Shown here: positions 42,285 through 42,554 of the stretch, in pieces | Numbering within the stretch: position 1 is the first letter of the stretch | Layout of the letters: each line of letters begins with the position of its first letter | NCBI GenBank assembly: GCA_947258975.1 | Contig: CAMYKK010000032.1 | Location: 1-42,554, forward strand | DNA: 42,554 nucleotides | From: an uncultured Gammaproteobacteria bacterium | GTDB lineage: Bacteria > Pseudomonadota > Gammaproteobacteria > Arenicellales > JAANXG01 | Direction: 5' to 3' | The notes under the pieces: model-generated | Seen by the model: the letters and a program-made list of their open reading frames with translations, nothing else | Database searches by the model: none | Told to the model about the DNA's origin: nothing | Position numbers and translations under genes: made by a program

Positions 42285-42464
42285 CGATCACGCGTAACAA
42301 AGCGGCCTGGTGCCTGACTACCCGAGCTCTGCGGCTTCGGCAGGTACGTCGTGATATCCGCTTTATCGCGCTCCAGTCTTTCTTCCCCTTTGAACGGCGA
42401 CCACCTCCAGTTCGTTCGCACCGACCGCCTCCTTGGTCTGCTTCGCCATGTTGGCTAACCCAAC
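42285..42464 (-). pseudogene. Fragment of an IS1182-like transposase
   Basis: On the - strand one frame reads LANMAKQTKEAVGANELEVV (up to about 42394) and, after a shift, another reads FKGEERLERDKADITTYLPK followed by PQSSG. Together they form the central IS1182-family transposase segment LANMAKQ-KE-LG...ELEVVADRGYFKGEE...ITTYLPKPQSSG. The ADRGY part, which has a catalytic aspartate, is lost with the frameshift, and an in-frame stop lies just upstream, so the copy is dead. It lies next to the RES-Xre module. Confidence 0.75.
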
Positions 42465-42494
42465 TTAGCGGATTCGCCCTGAGATTTTACGAAT

Positions 42495-42516
42495 TTACGC
42501 GGTGCACGCCGCGTAA
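42495..42516. repeat. Perfect 8-bp inverted repeat
   Basis: TTACGCGG and CCGCGTAA around a 6-base loop. It is followed by GTAGTTGTTTTGC. It may be a repeat, a terminator of a gene beyond the window, or a remnant end of the transposon; I cannot decide. Confidence 0.45.
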
Positions 42517-42554
42517 GTAGTTGTTTTGCATGATCAGGCTTAGGCGCAATGGGC

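Larger units (their letters stand above)
42253..42554. other. Right end of window: decayed mobile DNA and a palindrome
   Basis: 302 bp without an intact gene. Holds the transposase fragment at 42285-42464 and the hairpin TTACGCGG-TGCACG-CCGCGTAA at 42495-42516. The rest has no recognisable content. Confidence 0.6.

Noticed and set aside
42430-42554. Integron attC site at the right end
   Set aside because: The 8-bp palindrome lacks the paired core sites (RYYYAAC/GTTRRRY) at the correct places.

Overview
The window is chromosomal DNA of a gammaproteobacterium of moderately high GC. The strongest argument is gene order: the right-hand two thirds follow the conserved order rne / rluC ... yceF ... 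rpmF-plsX-fabH-fabG-acpP-fabF-pabC-mltG-tmk-holB-(pilZ)-tatD known from Escherichia coli and relatives. A PilZ protein, an imuA-imuB-dnaE2 cassette and fadIJ suggest an environmental lineage (Chromatiales/Pseudomonas-like rather than enteric), but the sequence alone does not fix the genus. No rRNA, tRNA, CRISPR array or intact insertion sequence was seen.

Layout. 1-6.1 kb: end of an unidentified gene, an RpfE-type protein, recJ, cysM, a PolB-like 3'-5' exonuclease and rlmD, all on +. 6.2-8.3 kb: rne on -, with a structured leader, divergent from 8.8-11.2 kb: rluC, a small Rieske protein and an S49 peptidase. 11.2-15.2 kb: tesA divergent from ybbA-ybbP. 15.4-16.9 kb: a maf/yceF-type gene and a TPR/NTF2-like lipoprotein-sized protein on -. 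17.8-21.8 kb: fadI-fadJ beta-oxidation and a membrane-anchored helix-hairpin-helix protein. 21.8-28.5 kb: SOS mutasome imuA-imuB-dnaE2, interrupted by a UbiA-family prenyl/phosphoribosyl transferase, with LexA boxes before imuA and before dnaE2. 28.5-32 kb: rpmF-plsX-fabH-fabG-acpP from a near-consensus promoter, closed by a rho-independent terminator. 32.3-41 kb: fabF-pabB-pabC-mltG-tmk-holB-pilZ, an inserted alpha/beta hydrolase, then tatD. 41.1-42.5 kb: a RES-Xre toxin-antitoxin pair followed by a decayed IS1182-like transposase fragment.

The fatty-acid/phospholipid genes work together (PlsX feeds acyl-phosphate to lipids; FabH, FabG, FabF and AcpP make acyl-ACP), while fadI/fadJ degrade fatty acids. 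The usual fabD and yceD are not at their normal places. ImuA, ImuB and DnaE2 form the damage-induced error-prone polymerase system.

The most interesting non-coding signal is a dispersed, imperfectly palindromic repeat (at least seven copies found by eye). In five of them the element points at, and ends at or shortly before, a start codon (exonuclease, ybbA, maf, imuA, HhH protein); for maf and imuA the ATG itself lies in the conserved repeat end GGTGAGAAATG. This looks like a REP/MITE-like family that places itself at translation starts, and is the main candidate for something undescribed.
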